From NCBI GenBank assembly GCA_025890175.1, contig JANPYM010000001.1, positions 709,187 through 773,186 of the forward strand: DNA of 64,000 bases, in the 5' to 3' direction. The DNA is from Ciborinia camelliae. Lineage: Eukaryota; Ascomycota; Leotiomycetes; Helotiales; Sclerotiniaceae. The notes beneath the pieces are model-generated. The model searched no databases. It was given only the letters and a program-made list of their open reading frames with translations, and was not told the DNA's origin. Position 1 is the stretch's first letter. Each line of letters starts with the position of its first letter. Shown here in pieces: positions 1 through 11,957 of this stretch. The translations under genes and the position numbers were made by a program.

Positions 1-475
1 TGTTGGATTATTGGGTAAACCTGAGGGGGTGTTTGAATATCTTGTTCGAGAATTTACTCGGGTCAATGCGTAAGAAGGAAAATGTATGGAAGAATAAAAA
101 ACCACTGTTGGAAAAAGCAAAAATAAGATATGCAACCATTAAATGTCTTGATCGGGTTGGAGTGAAGGGCGTTGTGTGGTGTTATGTGGTGGGTGCTGGG
201 AGGTTGCAGGAGTCTGCGATCATATGAACTTCAGACTTTATCATGTGAACATGTGTGTCACGCATACTTCATCGTCTTGCATTGTGCGCAATTCCGTTTG
301 AGATTTAGAGTTTGTCCATTCACTACTATGATATACCAGTCTAGTGGCAATCAAACGAGAAAGATCGATGTCTATATTCAGTAGAAGCAATTAGTCATTG
401 GTTTCCATTATCTCGAGGCTGTCATACCAGTTTTCCCATCAGCACTGTGCACATTCTGAAGCCAGAACCTTACTA
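1..475. other. Gene-free left edge
   Basis: No open frame here shows a recognisable domain or plausible splice structure. The stretch lies beyond the 3' end of the minus-strand SesB-like gene and probably contains its downstream region. Confidence 0.5.
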
Positions 476-1651
476 TTAGGAAGATGCTTGAGTCTGAGGC
501 AGCAAATTTATATACTGCAATGCTTCTAACGCTTCTGCTTGTCGACGCTCTGATAAGGCTTTCTGTGTTGTGGCCCATTTCCGTTTGACCACAGGAGGTG
601 CGTCCCTACAGTAGCGACAAAGTATAGACGCCACCAATCGAAATCCAGGTGAAGTATTTTTCTCAAATTTGACCATTCCAGAATGGTCCGATGCTATACC
701 AGCTCGTTCCGTATCGTCAAAGACGGGTGCTGCGCTTGTTTCCTCAACAATGTAGTCTTTTGTATATTTAAGATCTGTTTGCTGCTGTTCCCAAAAGAAA
801 CAGATGGAAAAATTCTTCATCATGGGGACAAAGTGGTCAGTGATATTCTGCAAAGTTTCGGACTCCTCTCTCAGTGCTGAGACGAGTGTCGATTCGTTCT
901 GGCACAATTTTCGAGGCATTGTGAGGTTGGCGAGTTTCTGCAATGAAAGCAAGAGCTTGGCTTGACTGGAGCCATTGTGGGGTGTTCCGAAGAAGAGTAT
1001 CCCGTATGTACATGTGAAGATGGTATGGTAATGTGCAATTTTGTCGGAGCTCCTGGACATAGAGTAGCTAAGAGCCTGGCGTCGTGAATGTTAGCTGTTG
1101 GCAGCTTGGTACACGAAAGTCTTCTTTTTTTAAAGATCAAGCCACACATACCCGTTTCACAACGATTCCACCCAGGGAATGACAAAGAAAGATAATTGGT
1201 TTATCTGCTCGGCCCTCGAGCTGCAATATAGATGAGATTATGGTCACAACCTGCTAACGAGGTTCGAATTTACTTACTTCTCGGTCAGCGTACAGTTCTG
1301 CTACGAGCGTATGTGCATGGTCGTGAATACGATTCTTTGATGGTCCTGTGCCGGTAATGGAACTAAAGCTTGAATTCCACCCCCATACTAGAATTCGAGC
1401 ATTTTTGACGTATTTGGGAAGAAAATCGGGATGAGATAGCCAACAAATTTTGCTTTCTTTTGCTGTCCAAGTCATTGTAGCATGTCCATTGAGTCCATGG
1501 ACTGCCACAATACTATGTCATACCATATATCAATAGCTGTTCAAGACAGTTAAAGGTGATCGGAGTCTTACTCTACTTCTGGATCTTTATCTGCGGGTCT
1601 ATAGAGTTCTTTGATACCAAATCTCTCGTCGAAGTCATTGTGTGATTTCAT
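476..1651 (-). CDS. Stand-alone SesB-like alpha/beta hydrolase
   Basis: Four exons give a 327-residue protein: 1651-1572, 1512-1278, 1220-1152 and 1075-476, each joined at GT/AG with the frame kept. The protein opens with a short leader, then the strand motif DIVAVHGLNGH, the nucleophile elbow CHSLGG (Ser about residue 120) and FFGTPHNGSS. These are the hallmarks of the SERAC1/SesB-type serine esterase domain that fungi often place at the N-terminus of NOD-like receptors. The protein stops just after the linker that, in the receptor at 3046-6723, leads into the NB-ARC domain; the two share this linker (APPVVKRKW versus APPIISRRW). It may therefore be a receptor that lost its NB-ARC and TPR parts or a genuine single-domain partner. 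Family assignment is firm; substrate is unknown and the exon edges are predictions. Confidence 0.75.
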
Positions 1652-3045
1652 TGTGTAAATTGTTGAATTGGGATTTTTATCGAGATCTGAAGGGGCTAAA
1701 AGCGTGTGCTCTCCTTCTTAACTGACTTTTTGTTGATTAGGTTACCTACCTAATTGTGAAGGTCGCTGGTTTCCCGCAGGGGGGATGGGCGAGGGGCTGT
1801 GTACATCACGTTTCATAGAACTTGCATAAGAAAACTGCGCCCCTCGATGAGCTTTAGGCACAATCCATGATTGACTCGCTAAAAATATCTTCAGACTGCG
1901 GCTAATCTATATATCATCCTTTAAAATGGTGTAGGGTTGCGAACCTCGAGTTAACATCTGAACTTGATTTTTGTCATTGACACGATCGACATGGTTGGCA
2001 ATCGAGTTAACTGTCACCTTGATATCGCGTATTAGATGGGGCATTCCAAAACTTAATGGTTTTGAGGATGATTTTTTGAAGAAAACAATAAACTTCGGAG
2101 CAAAGAACTTCAATTCACATACCTATTGACATGGGAAAGTTGAATTGGCGGACATGAATTGACATGCCAGTACAACTTGAATTAGCTGACTAGTCAGTTT
2201 ACAGCCCTAAAGAAGGCATTATCGACTAAATATTCAAACCATTTATTATAGTAAATGATATATGTCCCTAGCTTATTTATTTATACAAAGTGTCATCTTA
2301 TCATTGTATTGTTTTTCGACACCTTTAGGGGCAAAACACTTGATTAATTAAGATCTGTAGACTCTAGCTCGATCCAGGAATCTAAAACAGGTCATTGGTA
2401 AGATATACGATGGACTTTAGCATTGAACTACCATATTCGTACTATATATATGCATTGCTAACTTACAGGAGTAAACCATATCATTGGAACAAGTTACTCC
2501 CCTCCCTAATGGTCACTGCATCATCGATGTCAGCAAGCTGTTAGTTAACAAGTATATACATCAGCTTGCCAAACGTCATCACGGGTGTCTGTCGCCATAT
2601 TTGTTTTCGCTTTCCCACTTCCCATCGTTTGATCCCTTCACACTTGAAAATCTTAGAAGACCGAACTCATTCATATTAACTTGTCTGTCAGGTCGTATGT
2701 AAGTCATTTAAGTTTTCTTAGTCACAGCACAACTAATCCGTCGATAGCGGTCTAATCACATCGATTTTGGGCCCTGTATTCTTGAAAGTCGACTTCTTCC
2801 TTATCCCTTTTGATCGACTGTCGACTCATGATATTGCGAGGCAACTCCAGTATCTTGATAAGCGTCTTCGCTTTTTCACAGTTCTCTATCCTACATTTGA
2901 AGTAGCCACGGTATGGAAGTGGTACCAGCAATGCAGGACAGCATAACTTAGGATTGACTATTCAAACCGCCAAACATAATCTTTGTTTGATAACGCGATC
3001 ATTCCATCTTATTGACCACGCAGAGCCTTTAGTGTCATGTACTAT
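1652..3045. other. Gene-free spacer between SesB-like gene and NLR gene
   Basis: About 1.4 kb of AT-rich DNA between two minus-strand genes. It must hold the promoter of the SesB-like gene. Several short frames are present, but none carries a recognisable motif or a credible splice structure. Confidence 0.5.
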
Positions 3046-6000
3046 CTAGTACGTGGCATGTCGTGTGACAATGAACGTTCCAGGAAGTTCTGCTTCCCTT
3101 GTTTTGGCAGCAGGAGCAGAGTGGTTCTGACCATCCCCTTTTGGAGTTTTGTCATTCGATGAGGGATGTCTCAATTCCTGCAGCATTTGTTCTATCTTCT
3201 TGGCCATCGGATGCTCTCTTGTGAGCCTAAGATCGGCTCTTTCTAGAGCCAATTGACAAGCCCGTTCGGATTTTTCACGCTGGCCCTGTCGCTCATATAA
3301 CCGTGCGAGTTTCCATAGGGCATACACGCAATCTGGATGAGGAATCCCACGGGATAGTTCAAGCCCCTTTACTGTAGCCACGAGAAGGGCCTCTGCTTCT
3401 TCTAGTCTGCCTTGCCAAGTATAAACGCGAGCCAGTTCTCCCTGTCCCATAAGTACTCCAAGATGGTCTTTGCCGAGACTTCTTTCTCCAGCGGCGATAC
3501 CCCAGATCAGTAATTCTTCGGCCTGTTGCAGTTCACCAGCCTTGACGTGGATTTTAGATAGCCAGCATAAGGCCCACAGTGTCCAGGGATGTTCCTTGCC
3601 AAGCTGTGACTGCCGTTGCTTATGTACTTCTATCATCAGCGATCTTGCTTCGCTGATGGAGCCTAGATCCAACAATGCCATAGCAAGATTCGACGATGTC
3701 GTAATTGTGTCAGGATGCGTCTTCCCAAGTTGGACTTGCCGGGTCTGTAGAACCTCGCGATGTATTTCGACACTCTCCTTGTATCTGTGCCAGGCTCCTA
3801 GAGTGACTCCGTAGTTGTCGAGAGCTGAAAGTGTTAGACCGTGTGTTTGCCCCATAACTTCTTTTGACGTATGGACAGTTCTTTCTTGTATATCAAGTGC
3901 TTCGTGATATTGCCCATCCAGCCAGTAAGATCTCCCCAGATTATCCATAGCCTGGAGTGTCTGCTCATGTCTAATTCCCCTGAGTTTTGTCTGAGTATCT
4001 ACAACTTGACGTTGGAGAGCAATAGCTTCTTCCATTCTTCCAAGTCCCCACAGCACACCCGACAGTCCCAACATGGCTTTCATAGATTTATCATTCCCGG
4101 GGCCCAATAATTGTATTAATGCATTTTTCGCAATCTCCAAATGCTTTGCTGCTAGCTCGAAATCGCCTCGGCTTGCTAAAACGTAGCCACATTTTGCTTC
4201 CTTGTGTATCTGATTGCCAATCACGATTAGCCATGTTTGTGAAAAAATCCTCGCAAGTTGCACTGTCATTGTATTCAGTTGTCCTTCGATTTGATGCGTA
4301 ATTGGCCTGGGGTGTACTGATAAACACGATTTAAGGTGCGGTATAATGTCTCTGTGAAAATCGCCATCGCGCTCACTGTTGCCCTCCGGGGGTAACATTA
4401 TGGACTCCATGAGTGTGTCGAAGGCGATGCAGGCCCATACGCTCCTATCACGGCTTTCGAGACTATCCCTAGCCCAGGCGTGGACAAGGGGATGTAACGA
4501 GAAAGTCTTCCGATCTCTTCCATTGAAAGTGATTAAAGAGTGAGATTGTAATTCGCTCACGGCCCAGTTTATACGATACACATTCAATTGATTATTTCCG
4601 TCTTTCAAAAAGCTCGGTAGCGCCTTAGGTGGCTCCAAGCGAGCTTGGATCGATCTCAGAAATCTTGATCCTAGGGTCTTTGTATGGGGTGTTTCGATAA
4701 TTTTGCGCCGGTTGAGAATACCTCGAGTGAATATTTCGACTGGAATCCGTTCGAAATGATAGAAGGAACTGATTCTCAACAAATCGGATGCGTCCTGTGT
4801 CTCTTGTGTTCTGTTACGTAGAAGACTTTTGAAGGACACGTCGAAGGTAGAGTAAACAGCCTTCATCAACTCACTTTCTGAAACAATACTGGTAGTTGAA
4901 GGCCCTCTTCGCAGCATGTTCCGTGTTGCAGAATAGAGATCTAGATAGTTGCTCAGATCACAAACTCGTCGGAATATGCAATTTCCAGCATGGATAAGTG
5001 CAAGAGCAAGATAGCCTAGAGTCTCTGCAATCAATTTACCATTGTCAAGTATAGGAGAGGCCCACGGCTTGGGAATATCTGCCTTGGTCAGAAGCAGCTC
5101 TATTGCCTCCATTTCCTTTAATCCATTCAATTCTAAAAAGCCCAATGACCCCTCTTGGCGAAAATCCGGATTTCGAGTTGTTATGAGTATATGTGCTTCT
5201 GTTCCCGACGGATATAAATCCTGAAGTTTAAGCGACGGATCATCGGCATTGTCTATGATGAGTAGCCAAGTTTTTTTAAGTTGTGATAAGAAATGTCGCC
5301 CTGCATTTTCAGTGGGTTCGAGCCCTCCTAATGTCGCAATCTTCGAGAAAGACTCCGCTATAGAGTCGGTGGTAGCTGAATGAATAGTGAACACGCTCGC
5401 ATATCTGCGCGATTATTAGCCTGCGAGAAAGAGAAAAAGTAGTTGGATGAGATCATACCGCCCTCGGTAATCCTCAGCAAATTTTGAGCAAAATTGAGTC
5501 TTGCCAGAGCCTCCCATTCCAAATACCACAAAAGATTTGCGCTTTGGGGGATTCTTAACCCTAATTTTGGGGAAAAACACCCTCCCCAAGTGAGCGAGCA
5601 TATCCTCTCGTCCGATGAAGTTTTCCAGAGCATCTTGCGGCAGAAAGAAGTGGCCATCGGTCACCTCGGATATCTCAATTTCTCTATGCTGGGAAGGGAG
5701 TCCAGAAAAAACATCAAAAGCAATACCCCCGAGTTCGTATGCTTCACCAGCACGCATCTGATTGAGTGCTATAGTTGCTTGGCTCCATCGACGAGAGATT
5801 ATTGGCGGTGCTTCATTGCAATATCTAGATATGGCCTCAATCACAGTGCGATAGCCTGAGGATGTACATGACGTATATTTTGTCATATTGATATGAGTGT
5901 CATGAATTCCGGCCTTTTCCGTATTGTCGATGTTAAGAACAGCTGAAGATGGCTCCACCAAATATCCTTTGAAATTTCCCAAAATAGTTCGTGATTCCTC

Positions 6001-6723
6001 CCAGAAGAAGAAAAGGCGGAATTGTTTCAGGATCGGGGCAAATTCCGATGTTATTGACTCGAAAGATATGACATTATCGCCGGCAGCGTTTTTCTGGCGA
6101 TCAAGGCCAGGAACTCTGATGTGACTGGTTGAATTGGAAGCTTTTTCCAAAGCAAGCCAGTGTGATTTGATTGTATGGTCGTGTGGGGTTCCAAAGAATA
6201 TAATTGCGAAAGTTGAGATAAACTGGTCCCAAAGATGCTCGACTTTAGCTGCTGTGCGTGTTGATGAGAATGCCAGGCTTTTTTTGACAATCAATCCACC
6301 AAATCCATGGCAGACGAAAATGATAGCACGTTTTCGAGTACCCGAAAGTTCTCTCTCCGCATATAGTTCCGAAACCAAGCTTTTGGCAAATCTCTCGATC
6401 TTTGAGATGGGCTCGTCTGCAAGGAATGTTGATGGAACCGCATCATAACCGTAAGTTAGGACTCGAGCCACATGAACATTTTGTGGGAGTAGATCTCGAA
6501 GCCAGTTTGTCCCAGTCACAAGCTCTGTCCAAGCTTCATCCGAATTTTCGTTTAAACCATGCACAGCAACTATACTTGAGAAACGACAATGTCAGAAGGG
6601 CCCCAAGGGATATTAATTCGCTTCATAGATGATGGAATTCACATACTCGACAAGCCGATGACGGTCTGTTTGCGCGATCTCGTCTATTTCTGGTTCGTGG
6701 ATACAGTAGAGACCACTAGGCAT
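3046..6723 (-). CDS. NOD-like receptor: SesB hydrolase, NB-ARC, TPR repeats
   Basis: Three exons (6723-6647, 6574-5459, 5404-3046) give 1183 residues. The start is the ATG of an N-terminal exon that joins in frame to IVAVHGLNE, exactly as in the SesB-like gene at 476-1651. Domains in order: SesB-type alpha/beta hydrolase (about residues 27-310, with IIFFGTPHDH); NB-ARC NTPase with Walker A GMGGSGKT (about 378-385), Walker B WLLIIDNADD (about 444-453) and sensor-like ILITTRN; then kinesin-light-chain-type TPRs of about 42 residues from roughly 800 to 1146. This is a standard fungal NLR layout, a class known for non-self recognition and regulated cell death in the cytoplasm. Oddity: the nucleophile elbow reads CHGFGG (about 114-119), with Gly where a serine esterase needs Ser, so the hydrolase may be inactive. 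Architecture is firm; the ligand is unknown. Confidence 0.88.
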
Positions 6724-8007
6724 GATCCCGGAGCTCGTCTGATCTGTATTACAACATATAATAATGATGGAGAATTTCTTGCATATGTACGTACGTAAAT
6801 TGGGCTATCTTGTTCTCTGAACTTTTCTAGAAGTGCCAGGTGGGCTACAACAAATGGATATTCACGGAGGGGATCCAGATGACAATGTTGTGTAATAATG
6901 TCCTAAGCTGCTGTAACGTATGAAACAGCTATAGGTAGGTAATCATATTGCAGCAGTTATTATAACGCTTGCTATAAGCTCAATCCATACAGACAGAATA
7001 CTACCTACCTGCTAGGTCCTATAGCTAGGCTGGTAGATTTAAAACATATTGTGGTCTAGTGGTGGGGTTGGGTGGTAGCAGGAGGCACATCTTACAAGGA
7101 GGCAGGCTCCCGATTAGTACTTGTGCATATTCATCTGGTACCTACCTTCCTATTTAGATATCAGAGAGGAATGAGAATGAGAATAACCTCCAGGGCTTGC
7201 CTTGGAACAATAATAATGACCAAATGACCAACGGATACCTAGTTTGCAGACGGCTCAATACTTGAAGTCAAGTGTATATAATTGGAAGAATCAATATCAA
7301 TGAAATGAATCTTCAGACTTTTGTTTTTTCTACTCACATCTACTTCGCCTTTGCAAAGTTAGTACCGGTACGGGTTAAACATTCCATTCAAGTTATATAT
7401 ATATATATATGATATATAAGTTGTCTTTCTTTTCTAATTCAATTTTGCTTCGCCTTTGAGATTGGTAGAACCTTTCTAGGTCGGGTTGATAGGAAATTTC
7501 AATGAAGTAGTAGTATTACGTAAGTAGTAAATGATCTATCTTTTATAGTTCACATTTGCTTCGCCTTTGTAAACTGCAGTTCTTCACGCGTGTTGATCCG
7601 CTTCCACTTCCTCTTCCTTTCTCAATCGCAACTTACCATGCCAAAGTTATAAATAAGCGCGCTTAATCCCACCTCACCTTATTAACCGTCTCGTCCACCA
7701 CGCCATGATGGGCGGTCCCACATTTGGAAACCCACCCCTGACCCATCACATTTCCCCATCCAATCGTAAACGGTCGGTCGTTATCCAGAGTTGCATGCCC
7801 ATGCAAATGCATGCACTGCACTGCACTCGGGCTATGGCTATGGCTACCTATCACCAGCATCTATCTCGCTTAATGCAGGTGAAGACAATTGAGCGTCTGG
7901 GGTTTGCGTTATAATTTTTTACTCTCTCTCTGGTTTCAAGAAGATCGACTGTATTTTCTGGGTACATACATATACACCATACACTTGGAATTTCCAAATA
8001 TTCCATA
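6724..8007. promoter_or_regulatory. Divergent promoter region between NLR and P450 genes
   Basis: This 1.3-kb spacer separates the NLR gene (minus) from the P450 gene (plus). It contains GGTA/TACC-rich short repeats around 6940-7020, an AT dinucleotide run near 7397-7412, and three spaced copies of an 11-bp motif described separately. No coding frame is credible. Confidence 0.5.
7343..7569 (+). repeat. Triplicated CTTCGCCTTTG motif upstream of P450 gene
   Basis: The 11-mer CTTCGCCTTTG occurs at 7343-7353, 7448-7458 and 7559-7569, spaced 105 and 111 bp. Short T/C-rich tracts precede each copy, suggesting a degenerate ~105-bp repeat. The last copy is about 440 bp upstream of the P450 start codon. 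A binding-site role is inference. Confidence 0.6.
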
Positions 8008-9611
8008 ATGTCTTTCATACAAAAGCTCGGCATTTTCATTGTGCTTGTCTACATCGTCCATCTAATTTATCGGAGGGTATCCAGGAGGGTTCGCGTCAAT
8101 CAGGCTGATGCAGCCTTAAGCCTGCAGCTCGGCACGAGACTACCCCCTGAGCTATCAAAGAGATGGCCGTTAGGCATTGACCGAATCAGTGAGCTATGGC
8201 GAGCAAATGCAGATAGCCACCTTCTACAATTCCTCTGCTCGATCGCCAAGGAGTATGATCACGAAGACGGCAATAGTGGCTGCCAACATTTGCTAATTGG
8301 ACCACGTGCCTTCTACGTTCTTCATCCACAGAACTTGGAGACCCTTCTATCGAAGAACTTTTCAGATTATGGCTTTGGAGCTCGTCCTGATGTCTTTGCA
8401 CCTCTTCTTGGGAAAGGGATTTTTACCCAAGAAGGCGAGGCCTGGAGACATTCTCGAGACCTGCTGAGGAGACAGTTCATGCTCGTACAATACCGAAATC
8501 TCGACCACTTTCGCGAGCATGTCGACAACCTTGTATCTTGCCTCCATACAGAGAAGCCTGTCGATCTTCAGCCTCTGTTCTTCAATCTCACGCTAGACAT
8601 AGCAACTTCTCTTCTCTTCGGGCGCTCTGTGTACAGTTTGCGGGCAAATGTTGATCAGGATGCTGAAAACAAGGAATTTGCAGAGAGTTTTGATATTGCT
8701 CAAGAAGGCCTGGCAAAACGATTTCGATTGGCACCATTCCATTTCATCTACAATCCGCCGCATTTCCGACAAGCTTGCCAAAAGGTGCACAGATTCGTGG
8801 AACGATATATCCAGGAGTCAAAGCAGCAAACACACAACACAGCTAGAGATAAGTCCTCATGGTTTTTAGACCAGGTAGTGGAGGGTTCACGGAACGATGC
8901 TGAGGTTAGAGATCAATTACTCAACATATTGCTCGCTGGTCGTGATACAACGGCATGCGGTCTATCATGGACATTGTAAGTGACACCAAACTAGAACACG
9001 GGAATAAGACACTGATTCTGATACAATTTAGTCGTTTACTTGTTCGATATCCTGAAGTCATGAAGCGTCTACGCCAGGAGATCAGGTCTGTCATGAATGA
9101 AGACTGTCTACCGACACGAGAACAACTACGAAAGATGCCCTTCCTCGCTTGCGTTGTGAAAGAAGTCCTACGTCTCTATCCACCTGTCCCCTTGAACAAC
9201 CGTGAAGCTGTTCAGACTACGATACTTCCAACAGGGGGCGGTCCAACGGGCAAAAGCCCAATCATGGTGAGAAAGGGGGAACTTGTGGTTATATCACCAT
9301 ACGTAAACGCAAGGATGACGAACTTGTACGGAGAAGATGCAGAAAGTTTTCGGCCAGAGCGCTGGGAAACAGGCGAGCTTTCACACATTGGATGGGCATA
9401 TCTTCCGTTCCATGGTGGTCCAAGGCAATGCCTCGGGGAAGACTTTGCTCTGATGGAGATATATTACACCACGGTCCGATTACTGCAGACATTCCCCACG
9501 ATCTGCTTGCCAGAAGGCGAGATTGTGGAGCCCCCGGGGACAGAGAAACAAAGATTGACACTTGTGCTCTCGAGTGCCGATGGATGTAGAGTCTCATTTT
9601 CGCAGTCTTAA
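8008..9611 (+). CDS. Cytochrome P450 monooxygenase, CYP52-like
   Basis: Two exons (8008-8975 and 9032-9611, 56-bp intron) give 515 residues, a normal P450 length. The start is the first ATG and is followed by a hydrophobic N-terminal anchor (about residues 8-20) and a basic stretch, as in ER-bound microsomal P450s. Visible landmarks are the I-helix oxygen-activation motif AGRDTT (about 311-316), the K-helix EVLR, and the haem loop FHGGPRQCLG with the ligand Cys near residue 456. The intron falls just after the I-helix. The sequence resembles the CYP52 group of fatty-acid and alkane hydroxylases, a clan also recruited to fungal secondary metabolism. It runs tail-to-tail with the MFS transporter at 9940-11957. 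Family is certain; the substrate cannot be read. Confidence 0.92.
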
Positions 9612-9792
9612 TCATTAGTAGTACTTAGTTAGATAATAAACACATCATGATTGGCCCAATCAATGAACGTTTGATTTTGCAAAGTGAAAAATGATTGGAT
9701 ACTCATGAGCTTGTGAGCTTGTAATACGACAAATAATTCTTCTTCTAACCCGAGTTTAGCGGCCGCCGCATCAGGCAACTTGCGTGCACAGG

Positions 9793-9807
9793 TAACCCTA
9801 ACCCTAA
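9793..9807 (+). repeat. Short interstitial telomere-like repeat
   Basis: The string TAACCCTAACCCTAA matches two and a half copies of the common fungal telomere unit (TTAGGG on the other strand). It lies in the 328-bp spacer between the 3' ends of the P450 and MFS genes. It is followed at 9835-9859 by five tandem CCAAG units. Short length means it may be chance or a repair scar. Confidence 0.6.
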
Positions 9808-9939
9808 GATCCATGTGGTGTGAAATTGACAGTACCAAGCCAAGCCAAGCCAAGCCAAGAACCATTTTGAAGATGTACAGGTGTGCGCAAAATCTGGAGG
9901 ACCGTTTGCTTATCATGTGTTGTGCCCGGAACCTCCCGA

Positions 9940-11957
9940 CTATACAATTATTTGCTTTCTACGCCACATCAAGAGAGCTGCGGGTATTTGTGCCGCTGCA
10001 AACCCAATGGCTACTCTCATCTGAGCATTGAACCCGTTCGAATACACCCTCCTCACTATATCTACCGTTGACGGTGGAAGCTCAGCTAATAAACTTGTTG
10101 TTTTTAAAAATGTATCGAGTTGTTCAGGTGTTAAAACTCCAGTGAGATGACTTTGAATGTAATTATTTAGCACCGTAGTCACAACGGCAAGCCCTACAGC
10201 CCCACCCATAAGTCGGAATTGCAAAATAGCACTATTGGCGACAGCTGTGAAAGGTTAGACGTCCGAAAAATGTTTGATTTGGGATAGTGGGTTTGGAGTG
10301 ACATACATCGATCTCGTTTCTCCACGGTGAAGGGGGTCATCACAGTCAAGGCACCAAGACTGCCACCGATGCCGAGACCAGTAATCACTTGATATCCATA
10401 TTGTGATGCGTGGACAGTTTTGGAACCGGGAGAAGTACTGAGAAGTCCAAATCCAACGCATTGAAATACTGATGATCCTAAGACCAGATATACGGGTGGG
10501 ACTTTTACTTTTCCCGCTAATGCTGCAACGACAATGGATCCAATGGGGAATAAAGTTACATATGGAAGCATTCGAATGCTGGCATTGAGAGGTGATAGTT
10601 CGTTTATGAATTGAAATCGGAGGGGAATTTGAATGATTCCAATCGTTAAAGGGGCTCCAGTAAGGAAAGCCGTGCTTTTGATATGTTAGATCCAAATAGT
10701 TCTTTCAAGAGCGGCGTTTAAATAGTACTCACAATATTGCCCCCATACACGCACGGCTTTGTATAAATCGCCAGGGGAACACAGGTTCACGAATTCCGTC
10801 AGTTTTGGTGACCTTCCATGACCAGATAAAGAACAGAATCCAGCATAGTATTGAGATAATTAAGACAGTAATGGTAAAAGCAGAACGCCAAGCGTACTGC
10901 GTTCCCGCCTCTTCAAAAGCAACAACAAGAAGTATGGTCGCAAAAAGGAGAAGAGCAACACCGGGAAAGTCCAATTTAGCCAGGGCTGTCTTGGAAAAGA
11001 TGTTTCGGAAATTGCAAGATTCGTGAGTAGATTGCGGAAGGCCGTGGTAAGGAAAATTTTTGGGTATAGTAAGAAAGAGTGCGAAAATTGTAAGCGCCCC
11101 AAGAATAACACTACGGCTTCTATTAGTCTATGATTATCCTTGAGTATTGCGGTTATGCTTACTTATACAGAAAAACCCATCTCCAAGTAGTGTAATTTGT
11201 AATTATTCCCCCCAACACAGGGCCCAAAACAAGTCCAATTGCAAGCACTCCAGAAACTATACTAGTATACTTTGCAAACTTCTCGGAAGGGACGAGTTCA
11301 AAACACATAACCACCCCAAGTGAGTAGGTACCAGCTGAACCAATACCTTGAAATGCCCGAAAGATTATTCTAGGAAGTGGTTAACTTTTTGAGGATCTTA
11401 AGTGAATAGAATGAATAGAATGAATGACAAAAGCTCACAGCTGCGTCATCGTCTGGGCTGCCCCGCAAGCCCCCGAAAAAATTGTAAAAATCGAAAGAAA
11501 GGTGATTAGTACGAGCTTGCGCCCGAAGATATCACTGAATTTTGCTGAAATAATCAAGAATCCTATTCAAGATGTCAAAAAATTGTCCAACGTGATATCC
11601 ACCTTCAGAATATATCGACAACATACCTGTATAGGTGATGAGATATGCGGTGATGATCCAGGCACTATTACCGAATCCTTGCAAGTCATTCGTGATAGAT
11701 AGTAGAGAAGTGGATGTGATGGTAGCTTCGGCGTTGGGGAGAAATAGGGCAACGCACAAGCTGTTAGGGTCAGCTCAACAGACAGGCAGCACAGTGAGAT
11801 TCTCGACTTACGACATCATGAGAAAATGGAGTGGCCATCCTTGTAAAAAGTTTGAGGCCTCTTCGGTCTCTGCGAAGTTTGAATCGATGCTTTCAATAAC
11901 TGGAATGTCACCTCTCTCTTTGGATTCGGGTACGACTTCTGCCGGGTTTTGCTCCAT
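9940..11957 (-). CDS. MFS exporter, DHA2-like (14-helix type)
   Basis: Seven exons (11957-11812, 11760-11627, 11544-11439, 11369-11163, 11110-10733, 10674-10307, 10244-9940) give 547 residues. All six junctions are GT/AG and keep frame. After a short hydrophilic N-terminus the protein shows TM1 followed by ITNDLQGFGNSAWIITAYLI, motif A as AKFSDIFGRK, a motif-C-like segment GLVLGPVLGG, and further membrane segments through the C-terminus. This pattern is that of drug:H+ antiporters of the DHA2 group, plasma-membrane pumps that often export fungal metabolites or toxic compounds. It diverges from the adenylating enzyme at 12564 across a shared 606-bp promoter and lies next to a P450, so export of a product of that group is a reasonable inference. 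The substrate is unknown. Confidence 0.87.

Noticed and set aside
2484..2702. 72-codon plus-strand frame
   Set aside because: Short, no motif and no plausible exon partners.
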